Below are positions 1-10,511 of a stretch of DNA of 64,000 bases, in pieces (within the stretch, counting starts at the first letter, position 1; each line of letters begins with the position of its first letter). The position numbers and the translations under genes were made by a program. Location: the NCBI GenBank assembly GCA_006386115.1, contig VFIW01000078.1:76290-140289 (forward strand), given 5' to 3'. The notes beneath the pieces were generated by a model. The model saw only the letters and a program-made list of their open reading frames with translations, was not told the DNA's origin and did no database searches. Source of the DNA: Globisporangium splendens (Eukaryota > Oomycota > Peronosporomycetes > Pythiales > Pythiaceae).

Positions 1-536
1 TGTCGCGCCGCCCTGACTACGGGGACACAGTTCGGACGAGTCCTGAACCAATGTGTCTCGAGTCGACTCCTGATCTCATGCATATGAGCATCAGTCGAGT
101 GCAGACCAAGCTGAAGGACACGATCCAGTCTCTCTACGAAAAGGACGATGAGTGTCGCTTCTTGATCGCTCACTTTGACGGCACGTCAAAGGAGCCGCTG
201 CCTGCAAAACTCCAGGCAAAGCTTGCTCGGTTCAGCTACAACGATGGCCTGTTGTGGCATCAGTTGTCTGAGTACGACTACCCGCGAGTGTACGTACTGC
301 ACGACCAGGATCTCAAACTGATGATCCTGCACGAGCTCCACGATGCACCACCGAGTGGGCATCTCGGCCGTGAGAAGACCTTTTTACAAGTGTCTAACGT
401 GTTCTGGTGGCCACACCAATACAAATGGGTGGCGAACTACGTGCGCTCGTGCGAGGAGTGCCAGCGCGTGAAGCCAGCCGGTAAGAACCGAGCTCCGTTG
501 CATCCGCTGCCGATCCCGCAAGATTGCCGGGTGTAA
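1..536 (+). pseudogene. Ty3/gypsy pol fragment, RNase H tail to integrase zinc-binding domain
   Basis: Open reading from the window edge encodes the linker and the integrase N-terminal zinc-binding module: a GHLG histidine pair followed by a C-x2-C pair (CEEC) near the end. Reading stops at 536 because the pol sequence abuts an LTR at 532 (tgtaaccggg). The DDE catalytic core and any chromodomain are absent. It is the mirror copy of 21228-21713 in the right arm, where the upstream pol is still present. The fragment cannot supply integrase activity. Confidence 0.85.
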
Positions 537-1095
537 CCGGGCGTTCCCGAGCTACGCAGCACATTGCACAGAGTGAGGAAGCGTGTGTTGAACACCTTCC
601 ACAAGGACTCGTGACGGGGTTGAGAACGTGCGTTGTTCGCCTGCGTATGCAGAGCGATACGCACAGTTCTCTGTTGCCTGCTTCCTGCAGGGCAACGGCG
701 CGTTTCTATTGGTCTCCTGCACCAACAGGGACCGCACGAAAGACTCTTACTCTTCAGAGAGGTAAATCGTGACTGTTTATTAAAGTACGAATGCGGTTTG
801 TCCCCTGTGAGGCAAACCTTTAGACTTTTGTATACCTATACTAAATCTAAGTGAACTCGAACATGGTTGGCTCTCTGGGCTCAAACTAAGTGATTGGGCA
901 ATAATGTGTGATTATGGCCAATGGAAGGAGCCGCCCTCTGGGCTGGCTCTCACCGGCGTAAAGTACGCTCCAGCGGCAAAAGCTAAGTTCGGCGAACCTT
1001 CAGTTCGGCCGTAAAAGTATTGCGCGAACTGTGTTCGACAAAGGCAAATGCGAGTTGGGTTACGGCGGTGTAACCCAACGTGTGTACCCGTACCA
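532..1095 (+). repeat. LTR of Ty3/gypsy element (left-arm copy)
   Basis: Matches the 565-bp LTRs at 20668-21232 (inverted) and 25645-26209 (direct). It begins TGTAACCGGG directly after truncated pol. Its far end, which should read CCCCGTTACA, is degraded to cccgtacca in this copy, so the right edge is approximate. A putative polyadenylation-type AATAAA-like context (tttattaaagtacg) lies in its middle. Confidence 0.8.
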
Positions 1096-1800
1096 GTGTT
1101 GGATGAAAGTTGGACATGCAACCTAGGATACCTCAACAGCAAACGCGACACGATCGGTTTCGGGGGTCGAGTTACTTTTGTGCCCGGAAACAACACTTCC
1201 TGGTCCAGCATTTTCGTCGACCAGAAATATAGTGGGACGTTTCACCCAACTCGCAAAACTCGCTTCAGAGCAGTAGTTCTACATGTTTGCAAGGTTTATT
1301 GAAAAACCTCGAGTGGGATCGCACTTTTTCTGCAATCTGACTTGATATTCGGACTCGCCATATTTTTTGGCTTCTTGTACCCGAACATCACCCTGTTTCG
1401 AGTACTTTTCGTATGTGGCCGTTTTCTGCACCTGCCACACTTACTTTTTGCATGGTATACTTTATTCAAGCAAAGTGACCAATTTTCAGGTTCGTATCTG
1501 CTCTGGATGTCGAGTTTTGACGACATCTTGAAATGCTGCATTCTGATTGGCTAACGTGTAGCCCTAGCGGATCTTTTTTTGTATCGGATGTATAATAGCA
1601 AAGTGGTTGACTTGAAGTTTGTAGGGGTACTATTTCCTATTGTTTTCCGATACAAAGAGGCGCCCGTGAGCGCCAAATTCCGCTGTGGCGCCTGTGTGTG
1701 CAAGTCAGGAATGTTTTGTATCGGGAAGAGACGCCCGTGGGTGCGCTCGGAAAAGCTGCACCCTTAAGTATCGGAAAACATTCCTGAGCGGCGCCACCTT
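1096..1800 (-). repeat. Dispersed repeat family R (left-arm copy)
   Basis: About 0.7 kb with no convincing gene. It mirrors 19960-20667 and is also related, at visibly lower identity, to 55074-55770. The inner end contains GC-rich blocks and opposed copies of TTTTCCGATAC and GTATCGGAAAA, which could fold back on themselves. It also contains the motif TTGACTTGAAGTTTGTA, the complement of the TACAAA-nnn-CAAGTCA motif scattered over this window. Positions 1096-1255 differ strongly from the right-arm copy, unlike the rest of the arm. Probably a non-autonomous transposon remnant; the class is not recognised. Confidence 0.6.
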
Positions 1801-1817
1801 ACGGCCCTGGCTCGTCA

Positions 1818-2288
1818 TCATGCTCTCTCCGATGGCCAGTTCCGGCGCGCAGACGATGATGCTGAGTAGCGCGTGTTTCCACTTGCGTTCTGGAGGCTTT
1901 GTCCGCTCACTGCTTCGACATGGGGTGCTGCACGAATATTCCAGTCGCGAGTGGCGTGTGATGCACAGGTTGCTGATCGAGCAGTCCTTGAAGAAGGCGT
2001 GGTTTCGTCTTCGAAACTGCTTGCCTCTCTGGTCAACGATCCAGGCATTGTCTTGCCATTGTTTGAATTTGGAATATGCGTTGCGTATTGGTGGCTTTCA
2101 GAATGGTTCAATCATCTGGCGACTTCACTGATAGTGAAGAATATTTAGTGCCGTATCTGGCTCGTACATTGCGGCGTACGTGTAGAGCCACCAGAGACGT
2201 GATTCCGACAGTCAGTCTGCGCGAATACATCAATGAAGACTTGTACACAGCAAGACGCAATCGGTTTTACAATCAAGAGCCTCAATGA
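1818..2288 (+). other. Possible degraded gene, unknown
   Basis: Several overlapping short open frames occur here. The most protein-like ends at 2288 and reads through residues such as DSEEYLVPYLARTLRR. No frame stays open for the whole stretch and no domain is recognised. It may be the end of a gene whose upstream part is lost to frameshifts or to the neighbouring repeat. The right arm has the same sequence (19468-19938), so the decay predates the duplication. Confidence 0.25.
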
Positions 2289-2370
2289 TCAAGAATGCTA
2301 TTTGCGTTATTAGACTAACGCGACCATGAACGGCGTTGATGTACAATTGCACAATTCTGGCACAAATGAT

Positions 2371-2673
2371 CTATTCGTCGCAGAACAAGATACCCTTCCA
2401 ACGGAAGCAACTCTCAAACTTGGACGTGGTGTTGTTGAGACCGTGCACGCCGACGCACATGATGTGTGGTGGGCATGGGTCCACGACGTCTTTGAACTGG
2501 TCCTGGAACTCCTGGAGGCACGGAGCATCTTGTTCGCGGAGGTACACGACGTCGTTGAGCTGGATGTACTGCTCCACGTTCTTCTCGACGCTCGTGAGGC
2601 ACGCGCGCAGATCGGCAGCGGTGGTGGCGCCAGCGGCCAGAGCGAGGAGGGTAATCGCAATTTTGGAGAACAT
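2371..2673 (-). CDS. Small secreted cysteine-rich protein (100 aa)
   Basis: The 100-residue product starts with a clear signal peptide (hydrophobic ITLLALAAGATTAA, predicted cleavage after Ala20). Six cysteines follow in the mature part at about 25, 52, 67, 73, 89 and 98, consistent with three disulfides, plus an NNTT glycosylation sequon near residue 80. Upstream in-frame residues exist, but the Met placed directly before the signal peptide is the sensible start. Size and six-cysteine layout resemble apoplastic effectors or elicitin-like secreted proteins of oomycetes, though no family signature was recognised. A second copy lies at 19083-19385. Confidence 0.75.
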   Translation of the reverse strand: MFSKIAITLLALAAGATTAADLRACLTSVEKNVEQYIQLNDVVYLREQDAPCLQEFQDQFKDVVDPCPPHIMCVGVHGLNNTTSKFESCFRWKGILFCDE

Positions 2674-3484
2674 CGGTGCGCTTGGGTGCTTGAGTGTTGC
2701 TTGCGTGGCAAAAGAAGGACTGAGAGGACTGGAAGTGATGGCAGCTTCGAGTCTTTGGATGATTCTGGGACTCGTTGTACCAACAATAGTATTGATCCTC
2801 TTTGCTGTAGTCCACATTTGTCTGGACCTCTCGTTCACGGCTCAAGACCTCCAGATATCCACAATCAGTTTGCACGTCGATCCAGCCACTCGTGACACAT
2901 CATTGGTTCTTCTGAGCTTTACCCCCCAAGAGACACCAAATCAGCAGGAGTAGTACTCTGCGGTATCTGAGCTCTACCCCCCTCCCGGACACCAAATCAG
3001 CAGGATTCCATGGAAACGCGCTTCTGTGCATTTGACTGCCATGACATTTTCGACGCTGAATGCGTGCATTGCTGGCTCCAAAGATCGATTGTGGGTTTCC
3101 AGCTGAGTCGTGTCCAGAAAGCCTTTGTGTTGACCTAGACATTGCTGAGTGTTTTTGTGTGGCCAGGACTTTTGTCTGCCGTTCCAAAAGCGCCACACAA
3201 GTCCGAGTTGGAGCCACAGGCAAAGCGTCAACACGAGATGTACCAACAAGACGCAAGAGTGGTCACAAAAGAGAGGTGCCAGCACACACAGTGTGATTGA
3301 CTGACCAGAATGCCAGATGGTTGGTGATGTCTGTGCAGCAGCAGGGTGATGCACCGGTATCACAGTCTTGTTACCTTTCCTGTGTTGTGTGGAAACAGTG
3401 CAGCAGCTGGATTTCTGTCTGCGCGATTGGCCTCAAGTGCTTTGCCATCTCCCACTTGTCAATTTGACGCCATTCACACACACG
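2674..3484. other. Intergenic, with a short imperfect direct duplication
   Basis: This separates the divergently transcribed secreted-protein and thioredoxin-like genes. Positions 2915-3005 hold two imperfect copies of a roughly 47-bp segment sharing the core gacaccaaatcagcagga. Short open frames are present but none looks coding. The stretch probably holds the promoters of both genes. Confidence 0.5.
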
Positions 3485-3934
3485 ATGACTCCTTGGAGTG
3501 AGATTTTCGGTGCCGAACTGCTCGGAAAAGATGGCGTAACGAAGACAGAGGACGCGCTCCAGAACAAGAAGATTGTCGGCATCTACTTCAGCTCCAAGAG
3601 CTGTCTTCCATGCCGCGAGTTCACGCCGCTGCTTGCCACAGTCTACGAGGAAATGGTCGAAGAACACCCGGAGTTTGAGATTGTTTACGTGTCCTCCGAC
3701 AAGGACGACGACGAGTTCACCAACTACTTCCACGAGATGCCGTGGAAGGCGCTTCCATTCACCTGCCACGACAAGCGGCAAGAGCTCAAGGACGAGTACA
3801 CGACGCTCATACCATGGCTCGCGTTTCTCAATGGGAAAGGCGAGTTCCTGACTGAAGATGGACGCATGATTGTGTCGGACGCCCTCGGCGACATCAACCA
3901 GATTTGGGAAACGTTGGTGTCTCTCAACAAGTAA
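3485..3934 (+). CDS. Nucleoredoxin/tryparedoxin-like thioredoxin-fold protein
   Basis: The 149-residue product has the thioredoxin-like layout of nucleoredoxins and tryparedoxins: strand VGIYFSS, then the redox motif C40-L-P-C43, a helix, strand FEIVYVSSDKD, a second helix, and the cis-proline strand IPWLAFLN. Such proteins act as dithiol-disulfide oxidoreductases. The usual Trp before the CxxC is replaced by Ser-Lys-Ser, and the motif is CLPC rather than CPPC, so redox potential or substrate may differ. There is no signal peptide when starting at MTPWSE; in-frame codons exist upstream to 3368 but look like leader. The mirror copy at 17822-18271 differs by one Gly/Glu codon. Confidence 0.85.
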   Translation: MTPWSEIFGAELLGKDGVTKTEDALQNKKIVGIYFSSKSCLPCREFTPLLATVYEEMVEEHPEFEIVYVSSDKDDDEFTNYFHEMPWKALPFTCHDKRQELKDEYTTLIPWLAFLNGKGEFLTEDGRMIVSDALGDINQIWETLVSLNK

Positions 3935-3989
3935 AGACTGAAGACTTCGCAGTCGAACATCCGGGACGACATGAACGTCAGGTTCCGAT

Positions 3990-4440
3990 CGTGAGCATGG
4001 CAGCAATAATCGTAGTCTGGCTTGGCTTGGTTAAGGTGTGCGGTTGAATGTGACGTCATTTTGAGGTTGACGATGATGTCGTTTTGGGTGTTTTCAATGC
4101 AGACCTTCACGACTCTCCTTCGCAGATGGCTCACCTGCGAAAAGATGTTTCGGGCTTCAGCCGCGTCTGTCAACAAGCGAACTCGTTCGCCCTCCTTCAC
4201 CAACTCGACCAAAGCTGGAGAGAGCTGACAAGAAGGCTTGCTCGAATTTCATTCTGAATGTTTCTGTCCATCATGCTCTAATATCCCAATCCGGCTAATT
4301 ATTGGACTTGCATCGCAAGGTATGAAGGTGCGTCACTCCAGCATTCCGCATTCTCATCAGAAACAACTTGCTGCGAAATGCGCTGTTGTTGGAGCTGCCG
4401 AGTGCTCAGCGTGCCATTGTGTAAACTCATGGAAGCGCTT
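3990..4440 (-). other. Possible spliced gene, unknown product
   Basis: On the minus strand the stretch below about 4203 reads as plausible coding sequence (VELVKEGERVRLLTDAAEAR, then a basic segment) directly after an acceptor-like CTCTCTCCAG. A consensus donor-like CAG/GTGAGC lies inside it. A candidate first exon with ATG near 4430 lies upstream. No intact frame links the pieces and no domain is recognised, so this could be a small spliced gene convergent to the thioredoxin-like gene or chance. Mirror: 17316-17766. Confidence 0.25.
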
Positions 4441-4925
4441 GAAAGCGCGCGCGCGCGGCTGGTCCAGCGCGGCGTCGCTGTTGAAGCGTCGTGAATGGAC
4501 TGCGACGCACGCCCAACGACTCCCATCCCTCCTTTCCTCTGTTGCGAGCAACTTGCGGAGGCGATTCGCTCTCTGGTGTCGCCCCGCGTCCCTCGAGACG
4601 CAATGGCTCGCGCCTGCACACGACCCACCACAGCGCGCTGCCGTGTGAGGCAAAGGAAAAAGATCGCGCGTGGCTGAAGGGACTCGGCGACGCTTGGCGC
4701 GGAGATCTGTGGTCGGCAGAGCGTCACGCGCAAGATCGTCCCTTGTGCCTTATGCGAGGCGCCGCTCGAGTGGCACGAAGTGCTGGCGGGTCGGCTGTCT
4801 TCGCTCGCTGCTTTGGTCGCTGGCGCTCTTCACTTCCAGATTTTTCGCCAGCAGGAGAGAATATCGGCGCTGGCGGGAGGAGAAGATAGTTTTCGCAAAG
4901 AGCGCAGACGACTTGCTCGACCGCC
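4441..4925. other. GC-rich intergenic region
   Basis: CG-rich sequence, including a (CG)n run near 4448, leading up to the start of the EF-hand/tectonin gene. Long frames exist on both strands, but they look like consequences of high GC rather than genes. Confidence 0.4.
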
Positions 4926-7115
4926 ATGAAGAAAGACTACGGGTTGGTCAACCGCGAAGATGGACCGCTGGTCGGTGCTGCGGCGCGGCCACTGCGTGAC
5001 GAGAAGAAGAATTCGAAGCGCCATGCCGCGATTGGGGCGTCAGTGATCCTGCTCGCCGCCGCAGCACACCCGTTGTGAACGTGTCGAGCATGGAAGTGAG
5101 TGCGCCGTCGGCGTTCGTGATCCCGGAGGATGACGAGGACGCCGACTTGACGCCCACGTACATCCCTCCTTTCTCGGTGTTTGACTTGGACAGTGACGCC
5201 AAGATCAACGTCGAGGAGTACTTGACGCATTTGATCAAGCTCCATGACGCCGCCCTGAGCCGTGTGGAGGCGTCCAGTTTGTCGGATGTCGCCAAGGAGT
5301 TTATCTCGGACCACCTGCGCAGGAACTACGCGACCGAAGCGTGGTGTGTGGCTCGACTTGCGGCCAAGGTGCATCTGCTGAACTGCATGCCAAACCGAGT
5401 ACGAATTGGTCCTCTACCTAATTGATGGGATCTGCATGCAACAGGATAAAACCAGCACTGACGGAGTCTCCATGGACAGGTTCAAGCTCTTCTACTCCAT
5501 GATCAAGGAATTTTGCATGGTTGTGGATCCAAATATTCCGGCGGAATTCAATCTCGTGGATGTTCCACCGTCGCCAGTGGACCGCCGATCGACTGATGCG
5601 CCAAACGATCCCTCGATCCTAGTTACCGCATCTCCGCCAACCAAGATGCCTCCATCGGGTTTGTCTGAAGGTCAAGCGATCAAGTGCGACCTGAGCGAGC
5701 CAGAGGTGTACCGCTTCGCGGACGGACAGCGTCGTCACTATCCGGACCCAGAGATCGCAGCGTCGTGGGACCCGTTCTGGGATGTGCAAAAGATTGCGGA
5801 TTGTGCGTTGATCCCTTCCGATCCGGATATGCCCATGATGCTACCGTCGGTCGCGGATGGACAAGCAGTTCTGTGTGAGCCAAGCAGCTCAGTTATCAAC
5901 CGATACTGGAACGGAACAGTTCGATTGTACCCCAGCCCAGCGGTTGCCGAGTCGTGGGATCCCACCTGGAACGACCCCCTTGTCGTGGACTGCTCCTCGC
6001 TCTCGACTGGTCCTGACATGCCTTTGAACCTTCCTCCTCCGACAAATCTGCCCGAGCGTCAAGCCATCAAGTGCGACCCAAACCAACCCGAGGTGTACAG
6101 GTACAGAAGTGGTAAGCGTCGCTGGTACCCAAATCCATCGATTGCAACGTCCTGGGATCCGATCTGGTTCAACTTTGTCACTGTCGACAGCTCCAGCTTG
6201 CCTCGTGGGAAGGACATGGGCTACAAGCAACATTATATCGCTGAAGGTCAAGCCATTAAGTGCGACACTGGTCCATACAACTTCCGATACACGAACGGAA
6301 CGATCCGCTGGTACCCTGATCCGCCAATTGCTTCGTCGTGGGACCCGAACTGGTTCAACCCGATTTATGTGGACTGCTTTGCACTCCCTCGCGGCTTCGA
6401 CTTGACTCTTCGTGCTAGCAACAACAGCTGGACGCAACTCGATGGCTCTTTGGTGCAGCTCTCGTTCGACGGAAAGCAGCTCTGTGGTGTGAATGCGAAC
6501 GACGATATCTGGTGCGCGTCCGAGAACATTCGAGGCGAAGGGCCGACCAAGTGGCGTCGTCTGCCAGGGAAGCTCATCCAGATCACGGTCTACGGAGACG
6601 CGCTGTACGGAGTGAACCGCGAGAACAAGATCTACTTTGGGTCGGCAGTCACGAGCGACCCCAACTGGCGCGAGATCCCAGGCTGGCTCAAGCAGATCAC
6701 CACGGACAACAAACAGATCTGCGGCGTGAACGCGTTGGGCGGGGTCTTTTGCGCGGACTCGAACATTCGCGTCGACCCGAACTGGCGCAAGCTCCCCGGT
6801 CAGTTCACCCAAGTGGAGCTGGTGAACGGCCGGCTGTTTGCGCTGAGATCCGACTCCGCGATCTTCTCTGGTCGCGCATACGGAGACCCAGCGTGGGTGA
6901 AGTTGGACGGCCTCCTGCGCCAAATGTCGTACGACGGTGTGCGCTTCTGCGGAACCAACACCGGCGACGACGTGTGGTGTGCGAACAGCGGGCTCCTGGG
7001 CAACCCGAACTGGATGCTGACCCCCGGCAAGATGCGCTCGGCCGTCGTGCAGGCAGGCGACTTGTTCGCCTCGGACCAAAGCGGCAACATCTTCTACCGC
7101 CGAACCGCAGAGTGA
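4926..7115 (+). CDS. Membrane-anchored EF-hand / WDP-repeat / tectonin-propeller protein
   Basis: From ATG 4926 the product has a short basic cytoplasmic tail and one hydrophobic anchor (AAIGASVILLAAAA), as in type II membrane proteins. A canonical EF-hand loop follows (DLDSDAKINVEE, near 5190) with a weaker second one. Four tandem repeats of about 75 aa come next (GQAIKCD, Y-R-Y, RWYP-P-IA-SWDP-W, VDC, 5670-6400). The end is a tectonin-type beta-propeller (repeated W-x-LPG-L-QI, GVN), a fold seen in carbohydrate-binding lectins. The frame changes near 5069 and again near 5398. The second change is consistent with a 46-nt GT-AG intron (5399-5444, containing CTAAT); the first would need one extra C in a CCC run. 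Both arms share both changes. A calcium-responsive surface lectin is an inference. Confidence 0.7.
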
Positions 7116-7529
7116 TTCGGCTGCATCGGGCAGACCTGCCAGCTCCTTGCTGACGCTGCAGACCAAGCAAAGCAGGCGAACCGCAGAGCGCATTTCGCAA
7201 TCTGAAAAAAGAAAGCGTGAGAAAAAAAAGTCAAGATCCCACGATCCGAGAGAGCACACGCAGTACGTGTCCGCAAGAGCGAGAGAACGAAAAAGAAAAA
7301 GAACGTGAAGGAGGAAGAGGAAAAGTGAGCTGCAGCGCGCTGCGACTCGGTGGAGCGTGTCCGCATTGCAGCGCTCGTGAGTTGCATCTGCGCATGTCAT
7401 CAGCGCCATTCATAGTGTCTAAACAGCAATACATATTGTGCACATTCAAACTTGGCGGCTCCAGAATGCGCTTTCGCTGCTCATGTGCGCTTTCCATTCG
7501 AAATGGAGAGCAGCGGTGGTGTGAGTGCC
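7116..7529. other. Intergenic between convergent genes
   Basis: This holds the presumed 3' ends of the tectonin-type gene and the convergent 180-aa gene. There is an A-rich stretch near 7205-7230 and a purine-rich stretch at 7275-7325. No gene seen. Confidence 0.5.
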
Positions 7530-8072
7530 CTAAACCATAGCTACAGACTGGTCTTTGACTACAAATGTAAGTCGCCGGGTCTCAGCATTGTAGAACAAAC
7601 GCTTCACACTTCTTATCCATTCGCATGTCGTCGTATATCCTTTGGAACCGACCGGCTCCGACGCAAGTAATTGCATCAGGATTGTTTTTTCGGCGACATG
7701 TTCTTGCATTAAAAGATGCGGAGGGACGACAGCAACCACTGTCCCTTCCAAATAATCTTCGAAGAACTTGACGTAGGTTATGCGTTGGACAAAAGTATGG
7801 GTGCAGGCCAGGAAAGCAGGAGGCGCATCCAGGATTAGGACGCCCATAATCCATGCAGTAAGCGCTTCCTCTTCCGCAGGGACCATCTTGCGTAGCTCGT
7901 TGTCGGGTTTGATCTTCCACGGTCTCGTGGTGATCTTCGTGAGTCGTTGAGTCCACTCAGCATGACGTGCCGCACGTGCAGTGTCATTGTCCGTGACCGG
8001 CGCGGTGCCGGTCGAAGGACTGCCTGAGGAGGACACCGTCTCGCCCACCATGCCCTTTTTTAGTTCCGCCAC
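7530..8072 (-). CDS. Uncharacterised 180-aa protein, possibly retroelement-derived
   Basis: A continuous 180-residue frame with a Ser/Thr-rich N-terminus and a folded-looking remainder (WTQRLTKITTRPWKIKPD, then alternating hydrophobic strands ending RRLTFVVKDQSVAMV). No signal peptide, membrane segment or known catalytic motif is visible. The C-terminal strand pattern is faintly reminiscent of the N-terminal part of oomycete LINE first ORFs, but this is a weak impression. Upstream in frame the reading runs into a poly(A/T) stretch, so the ATG at 8072 is the best start. Mirror: 13684-14226. Confidence 0.5.
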   Translation of the reverse strand: MAELKKGMVGETVSSSGSPSTGTAPVTDNDTARAARHAEWTQRLTKITTRPWKIKPDNELRKMVPAEEEALTAWIMGVLILDAPPAFLACTHTFVQRITYVKFFEDYLEGTVVAVVPPHLLMQEHVAEKTILMQLLASEPVGSKGYTTTCEWIRSVKRLFYNAETRRLTFVVKDQSVAMV

Positions 8073-8671
8073 GCGCTGCGGCTCCCATACAGATGGCGCA
8101 GAGACTGTTCCACCACCGTCATTTTTTTTTCATTTCAAGATCAGGTATATTGTGTCACGATTATCTAAGAGTTTTCCCTAGACAACGAACTTGTTCCACT
8201 ACCGTCGGGGCTACTTTGGAGGGGGCTCCGTCATTGGTTAAATTCGACGAAAACAGCTGGTCTTGAATCTGGTTCTTGGCTTGAATCTTGTGTCTGTCTT
8301 GTGTCTTGGGTCTTGGGTCTTGGGTTTTGGTATTGCGTAATCTGCGGAGTAAGCAGCAAATTGCACAATGCAGCACACGCAAATGATCGCGATCGAAGCG
8401 CGTCTCCATCATCAGTGAAGGGGGAGAGACAATCGGACGGAGAGATGGAAACGACGAACACGCGCATGGATCGAGTGGGAGTACTATTATAGAAGTGACA
8501 TAATCTGCTTGGTTATACAAACTGATGATGACACTTGTGCGAATCCGAACGCGGTTCAACGCAGCTGTGTCCGCTTCGGTCGTATTGCACCCTAGTTCGA
8601 ATACAAACGTAACCCCAGCGGCCAGCTCTTCGATACCTCGACACGCTCCGCTCTCTCTCTCTCTCCTCCGT
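8073..8671. other. Intergenic with TCTTGGG microsatellite
   Basis: Contains a short run of TCTTGGG/TCTTGTG-type repeats at about 8270-8332, a T8 tract at 8127, and a (CT)n stretch at 8650-8668 just upstream of the oxidoreductase initiator. The only arm-to-arm 1-nt indel in this part lies near 8200. No gene supported. Confidence 0.5.
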
Positions 8672-8685
8672 CTCATTCTGCAATC
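8672..8685 (+). promoter_or_regulatory. Oomycete-type initiator of the quinone oxidoreductase gene
   Basis: CTCATTCTGCAATCT fits the oomycete core-promoter initiator consensus (GCTCATTYYNCAWTTT) about 62 nt before the ATG and follows a pyrimidine-rich stretch, as usual for these promoters. Confidence 0.6.
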
Positions 8686-8746
8686 TGACAAGTGCCACGC
8701 ACTCACACACAACAACAACCCAATCCTTCCACCCCAACCAGCCACC

Positions 8747-10112
8747 ATGCCGTCCTTCCGCAAGTACCAAGTCCACACGCTGTCGCCTGACTTCCGCACC
8801 GCCACGAAGATCGTGGTCGTCCCGGAGCTCCCGAAAGCGGCGGCCGGACACGTCGTCGTGAAGAACCACTACGTGGGCATCGTAGCAACCGACACAGCCC
8901 TCCCGAACGGCTACTTCGGCCACACGCCGCCGTTCGACTGCGGCATCGAAGCGGGTACGTTTGTGCGTCTATATATATATATATGTGTGTGTGTGTGTAT
9001 CTCGCGCAGTGTTTCTTTGCGGTCCGCCGGTGGCACGCATTGCATGAATTCCGCCTCCCTCCCTCCTCGCCTCTCACAGTTTTGCGTGCCACATACTTAC
9101 GTGCTGCTGTCAATTGTCGCTGCTGCTGATGCCTAGTTGGTGTCGTGACGGAAGTCGGAGCCGGTGTGGAGAGCCTCAAGGTTGGCGACGCCGTCGTCTA
9201 CAAAAGTACGTCTGCTCTTGCAGTAGTTTGCATGCGTGTGGTCAAGTCTACCCTTCGTACTGAGCTCTCTGCCGCCAAACGCGATTCAGCAGTGCATCAT
9301 CACTTGTCGTCGAGAGAGTACTAACACTGTTGTCCTCGCTTGCTTTCCCCACTATGTCTCTCACGGCTGTCACCACCATTGCTACAGAGATGCCTGGCGC
9401 GTTCGCCGAGTACGTGGAGGTGGACGCGGCGACCCCCTTCCAGCTCCCATCAGCCGACCCGACCGTGCTGCCGCTCTTCGGCTGCGGCGTGGCCGCGTCC
9501 TTGGCGCTCGAGCAGGGCGGCCAAATGAAACAAGGCGGACAGACCGTGCTCGTCACGGCCGCCGCCGGCACCACGGGCCAGTACGCCGTGCAGCTCGCCA
9601 AGATCGCGGGCAACCACGTCATCGCCACCACGAGCTCCGACGCCAAGGCTGACGTGCTCAAGAAACTCGGCGTCGACCGCGTGATCAACTACGCCACGGA
9701 AGACGTGTCGGCCGTGCTCAAGGCCGAGTACCCGAACGGCGTCGATCTCGTGTTCGACTCGGTGGGCGGCGATCTGTTCCATGCGGCCGTGGACAACATC
9801 GCCGTGCATGGCCGCATCATCGTCTTCGGCTTGGTGTCCCGCTACCAGGAAAAGTCCGCAGACACGGCACTCTCGGGTGACGTCGTACACAAGCTGCTCA
9901 TGAAGTCGGCCTCGATGCAGGGCTTCGTGTCCACGTTCTTCTACGACCACAAGCCGGCGCACATCAGGCGGCTCATGGGTCTCATGCAGGAGGGCAAGCT
10001 GGTCTCGAAGATCGACCCGACGGAGTTCCGTGGGCTCGAAGCGATCCCCGAGGCCATCGACTACATGTACAACAAGAAGAACGTGGGTAAGCTCGTGGTC
10101 AAGTTGGTCTAA
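8747..10112 (+). CDS. Zinc-free quinone oxidoreductase (MDR superfamily), three exons
   Basis: Exons 8747-8954, 9137-9205 and 9388-10112 join in frame through two introns with GTACGT donors and TAG/CAG acceptors, giving about 333 aa. The product is a medium-chain dehydrogenase/reductase of the zeta-crystallin/NADPH:quinone reductase type: an N-terminal GroES-like domain, then a Rossmann domain with the nucleotide motif AAAGTTGQ at about 150-157 and VFDSVGGDLF downstream. There is no structural or catalytic zinc-cysteine set, so it is expected to catalyse NADPH-dependent reduction of quinones or other alpha,beta-unsaturated carbonyls in the cytosol. The first intron contains a (TA)n(TG)n microsatellite. 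An initiator motif lies at 8672. Mirror: 11643-13008. Confidence 0.9.
8971..8999. repeat. (TA)n(TG)n microsatellite in intron 1
   Basis: Alternating purine-pyrimidine run of TA then TG dinucleotides just inside the first intron of the oxidoreductase gene. Mirrored at 12756-12784. Confidence 0.85.
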
Positions 10113-10511
10113 CGAACTGGCTGGATGTGTGGATGTGGACAGTTTAGTTTCTCTCGTAGCCAGAAGCAAAAGCAGGACAGAGAGACCGACGAGAGGCAAT
10201 AGTACACCAGAAGCTACATCTACATACTTCTGAATTCCAAATACCAATGCAATTCGCGTTGTTTCGTAGATTGAGTTCGTGTCTCTTCGATGTGGACCAT
10301 TTACACTATCCTTGGTTGGAAATGAGTATTTTTACTCTGGCACATTCGTCCGCATGTTGTAGTGTCCCTTTATTGTGAACCATCCGTGAACAACTTCAAC
10401 ATTATGGTTATGGTTATAAGGTGAGGTATATTTAGGTTCATCTAGTGACCTACAATATCCATTCTCCTACCTACTCTTCTTTACGAATTTCGTCTAGGAG
10501 TCGAAGTGGTT
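10113..10511. other. 3' flank of oxidoreductase gene
   Basis: AT-richer sequence with no gene. It includes a short direct repeat (attatggttatggttataagg) and lies between the oxidoreductase stop codon and the RNase H remnant. Confidence 0.5.

Noticed and set aside
5889..7409. 506-codon open frame on the minus strand (and its mirror 14347-15867)
   Set aside because: Antisense to the clearly domain-bearing EF-hand/tectonin gene. Its composition (His/Arg/Val-rich) is what codon-position bias of the sense gene produces.
9450..10247. 265-codon minus-strand frame (and mirror 11508-12305)
   Set aside because: Antisense of the third exon of the quinone oxidoreductase; no domain of its own.
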